From: Ardenticatenia bacterium
Lineage (GTDB): Bacteria > Chloroflexota > Anaerolineae > Aggregatilineales > Ch27
NCBI GenBank assembly: GCA_026983935.1
Contig: JALSTC010000820.1
Location: forward strand, 1-6,315
DNA: 6,315 nucleotides
Reading direction: 5' to 3'
The position numbers and the translations under genes are program-made. Below the pieces are notes generated by a model that made no database searches, had not been told where the DNA came from, and was given only the letters and a program-made list of their open reading frames with translations. Positions 4,466-6,315 of the stretch are shown in pieces. Position 1 is the first letter of the stretch; each line of letters starts with the position of its first letter.

Positions 4466-6035
4466 GGGGAATTTCTCCGTAGCAAAGCGCCAGCAGTTGC
4501 TCTTCCGTTACATCACCGGCTTTGACGGCCCCGATGACGCGGCCCTCACGCATGACCAGAATGCGGTCACACATGCCCAGCAGTTCCGGCAGCTCGGACG
4601 AAACCATGATGATGCCGGTCCCCCGTGCGCTGATCTGGCGGATGAGGGTGTAAATGTCGTACTTGGCCCCCACGTCTACACCACGAGTCGGTTCGTCGAG
4701 CAGCAGAATTTGCGGGGAGCGGACCAGCGCCCGCGCAAAGACGGTCTTCTGCTGGTTGCCGCCGCTGAGCTGCCGCGTGATCTGCTCCACACTCCTGGCC
4801 TGCAGTCGCACGGCCTTGCCCAGCATCTGGCTGGTTTCCCGCTCCCGCTGGTGATTCAGGAAGAAAGGGCCGCGTGCCAGGTCACGCAGGTGGGGCAGGG
4901 TGATATTGTCACTCACGCTGCGTGACAGGATCAGGCCCTGCGAGCGGCGCTCCTCCGGGACATAGGCGATGCCGTGTCGCCAGGCTTCCGCGGGAGACAG
5001 TTTTTGCAGCCGCCCGGCACGGCTCAGCCGCAGCGTGCCGCCCAGCACCCGGTCTGCACCCATCAGCGCCCGCAGCAGTTCTGTGCGTCCGGAGCCGCTC
5101 AGCCCGGCAATACCGAGAATCTCGCCCTCCCGCAGGTGGAAGGAGACATCTCGAATCGCGTGGGTGGTCAGGCCCTGCACATCGAGCAGCAGCCGCTCAC
5201 CGGCTGTCGTGCCGGGATCGCGGGCGGGGTACACCTGCTGCAGATCGCGTCCGGTCATCAGGCGGATGAGGTCGGCGGGGGTGGTGTCTTCGATGGCAGC
5301 GGTTGTGACCACGCGCCCGTCGCGCATGACGGTGACGCGGTCGGCAATCTCGAAGATTTCATCCAGGCGGTGTGAGACGTAAAGAATGGCGCAGCCGCGC
5401 CTGCGCAGCCGCTGGATGACGTCGAACAGCATGGCGGCTTCCTGCCCCGTCAGCGCGGCGGTGGGTTCATCCATCACGTACACCCAGGCCGTCGAGTCAC
5501 CCGCCGACGTGATGCTGTCCCCGACAAAGGCGCTGGCGATTTTGACCAGCATCTGGTCACCAGGACTCAGGCGGGCCATGATCTGGCGGGGTGAAATATG
5601 GTGCACGCCAAGCCGCGCCAGCACGTCCGCCGCCCGCTGGTTCAGGGTGCGCCAGCGCACAAAGAGACCGGCCCGCGTGGGGTACGGCTGGCTGAGGAAG
5701 ATATTTTCGGCCACGGAAAGCGTGGGGATGGTGTTGAGTTCCTGGTGGATGAAGCGCAGCCCGGCATCGAAGGCATCCTGTGCGTGGTGAAACTGCATGA
5801 GCCTGCCGCGCACGCGAATCTCAATAGAGTCGGGGGACAGCACCCCCGCCAGCAGTTTGATCAGGGTGGATTTTCCCGCGCCGTTCTCGCCGATCAGGGC
5901 GTGAACTTCCCCGCTCCGAAGTTCGAGCGCGGCGTCAATCAGGGCGGGGACGCCGTGATAGCTCTTGCTGGCGTGGGTGACGGCCAGCAGTGCCGCGCCA
6001 TCATCGGGCGGATGATCGATCGACTGAAGTGCCAT
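4440..6035 (-). CDS. Sugar ABC transporter ATP-binding protein with two NBDs (RbsA/MglA/XylG type)
   Basis: This 531-aa cytoplasmic ATPase energises the RbsC-type permease. NBD1: Walker A GENGAGKST (49-57), Q-loop HQEL (97-100), signature LSPGDQ (156-161, close to the LSIGDQ of RbsA), Walker B VYVMDEPT (185-192) and switch H222 in YVSHR. NBD2: degenerate P-loop GLSGSGRTEL (311-320) with R in place of K, signature LSGGNQQK (423-430), Walker B ILLLDEPTRGVDVG (443-456), and VSSELPE with no switch histidine. Degeneracy of the second site is normal for this family. About ten extra residues (around 173-183) precede the NBD1 Walker B compared with RbsA. ATG 6035 fits the family start, although the Shine-Dalgarno is poor (AAGTGAG close to the ATG). 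A TTG at 6092 is an alternative that would run through a hairpin. The 3' end overlaps the permease gene. Confidence 0.95.
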   Translation of the reverse strand: MALQSIDHPPDDGAALLAVTHASKSYHGVPALIDAALELRSGEVHALIGENGAGKSTLIKLLAGVLSPDSIEIRVRGRLMQFHHAQDAFDAGLRFIHQELNTIPTLSVAENIFLSQPYPTRAGLFVRWRTLNQRAADVLARLGVHHISPRQIMARLSPGDQMLVKIASAFVGDSITSAGDSTAWVYVMDEPTAALTGQEAAMLFDVIQRLRRRGCAILYVSHRLDEIFEIADRVTVMRDGRVVTTAAIEDTTPADLIRLMTGRDLQQVYPARDPGTTAGERLLLDVQGLTTHAIRDVSFHLREGEILGIAGLSGSGRTELLRALMGADRVLGGTLRLSRAGRLQKLSPAEAWRHGIAYVPEERRSQGLILSRSVSDNITLPHLRDLARGPFFLNHQRERETSQMLGKAVRLQARSVEQITRQLSGGNQQKTVFARALVRSPQILLLDEPTRGVDVGAKYDIYTLIRQISARGTGIIMVSSELPELLGMCDRILVMREGRVIGAVKAGDVTEEQLLALCYGEIPHANQLTTD

Positions 6036-6051
6036 AGGCTCACTTGAGCAG

Positions 6052-6088
6052 GCGGGGGAAAGGGTCGGGATATCCGGCCCTCCCCCGC
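6052..6088 (-). repeat. GC-rich stem-loop between binding-protein and ATPase genes
   Basis: On the - strand an 8-bp perfect outer stem (GCGGGGGA with TCCCCCGC) encloses, past a TT bulge, GGG/CCC, then a C-A mismatch, a further 3-bp stem and a 5-nt loop. It lies 16 nt after the binding-protein stop and 17 nt before the ATPase ATG. The downstream sequence has no T-run, so it is not a classic terminator. Such hairpins after solute-binding genes are known to protect the upstream message, or reduce read-through, so that the binding protein is made in excess. Confidence 0.6.
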
Positions 6089-6104
6089 GCAAAGCTGCGT
6101 TCGA

Positions 6105-6315
6105 CTACTCTTCGAGCGCGTTGGCCTGGGTGATCAGGGTGGTGGGGACGTAGTACACCGTCTGGGTGATCTCTTCCCCGTTCAGGTAGCCTTCAACCAG
6201 GTCGGCGACCGTCCGGGCGATACCGGGGAAGTCCTGGGCGACGGTGGCTTCGAAGTTGCTGCCCCCGGCGATGGCGTCGCGTGCCTGCGGCGTGGCGTCA
6301 ATGCCCACAATGACG
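6105..6315 (-). CDS. Sugar ABC transporter substrate-binding protein, C-terminal end (partial)
   Basis: The last 69 or so residues of a solute-binding protein are visible; the gene continues past the right edge. The fragment reads VIVGIDATPQARDAIAGG, then FEATVAQDFPGIARTVADL, then VEGYLNGEEI, and ends PTTLITQANALEE. This is the typical RbsB-like (Peripla_BP_4) ending: the VxGxDxTPxA..AI..G strand-helix, the ATVAQ strand, the long helix, and the final P..LIT..N segment. In full length it would be an extracytoplasmic protein, a lipoprotein if the host is monoderm, that hands the sugar to the permease. As first of the visible operon genes, its promoter must lie outside the window. TAG stop at 6105-6107; ligand unknown. 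Confidence 0.9.
   Translation of the reverse strand, partial: VIVGIDATPQARDAIAGGSNFEATVAQDFPGIARTVADLVEGYLNGEEITQTVYYVPTTLITQANALEE

Noticed and set aside
6036..6092. ATPase start at the upstream TTG (6092)
   Set aside because: The 19 extra residues resemble no family sequence and are encoded by the GC-rich hairpin; ATG 6035 fits the family.

Overview
The window looks like bacterial, GC-rich chromosomal DNA. I suggest Chloroflexota (Anaerolineae-like) as a tentative source. The reasons are a small protein with the Os1348/NHLP-like leader domain that is frequent in that phylum, and a stand-alone receiver protein beside it. No rRNA, tRNA, IS element or CRISPR array is visible, so the taxonomic guess rests on weak evidence.

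Left part, + strand (1-1134). The window opens inside the hydrophobic 3' end of a gene that stops at 93, with a small stem-loop over and after its stop codon. Next come a 98-aa Os1348/NHLP-like small protein (174-470) and a single-domain CheY-like response regulator (core 675-1061, possibly starting at 546). The 204-nt interval between them holds a perfect TATAAT hexamer and a 12-bp perfect inverted repeat. It is also open in the same frame as both genes, apart from one TAG. A clear intrinsic terminator (1096-1134) closes this unit.

Right part, - strand (1142-6315 and beyond). A compact carbohydrate operon reads right to left: extracytoplasmic solute-binding protein (3' end only), a two-NBD sugar ABC ATPase of the RbsA/MglA type, an RbsC-type permease, a TrpA-like TIM-barrel enzyme, and an FGGY-family (xylulokinase-like) carbohydrate kinase. 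The genes are tightly packed: a 26-nt overlap, a 14-nt gap and a 4-nt gap. The last three share an identical ACGGAG Shine-Dalgarno exactly 9 nt before the start codon. A GC-rich hairpin separates the binding-protein gene from the ATPase gene.

How they may work together. A sugar or polyol is captured outside, imported by the ABC transporter and phosphorylated by the FGGY kinase. The TrpA-like enzyme would then act on the phosphorylated product. It keeps the TrpA catalytic acids (E50, D61, matching E. coli E49, D60) and the phosphate-binding glycines, but loop 2 is changed (N57 in place of D56) and no trpB lies in the window. A retro-aldolase or isomerase acting on a sugar phosphate is the most interesting hypothesis here; it resembles the Lsr (AI-2) operon logic of transporter, FGGY kinase and TIM-barrel aldolase, with an unrelated type of barrel. 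The kinase pocket also differs from E. coli XylB, so D-xylulose is not a safe substrate call.

The two halves converge on the terminator and differ in base composition: about 52% GC in the receiver gene against about 67% in sampled operon blocks.
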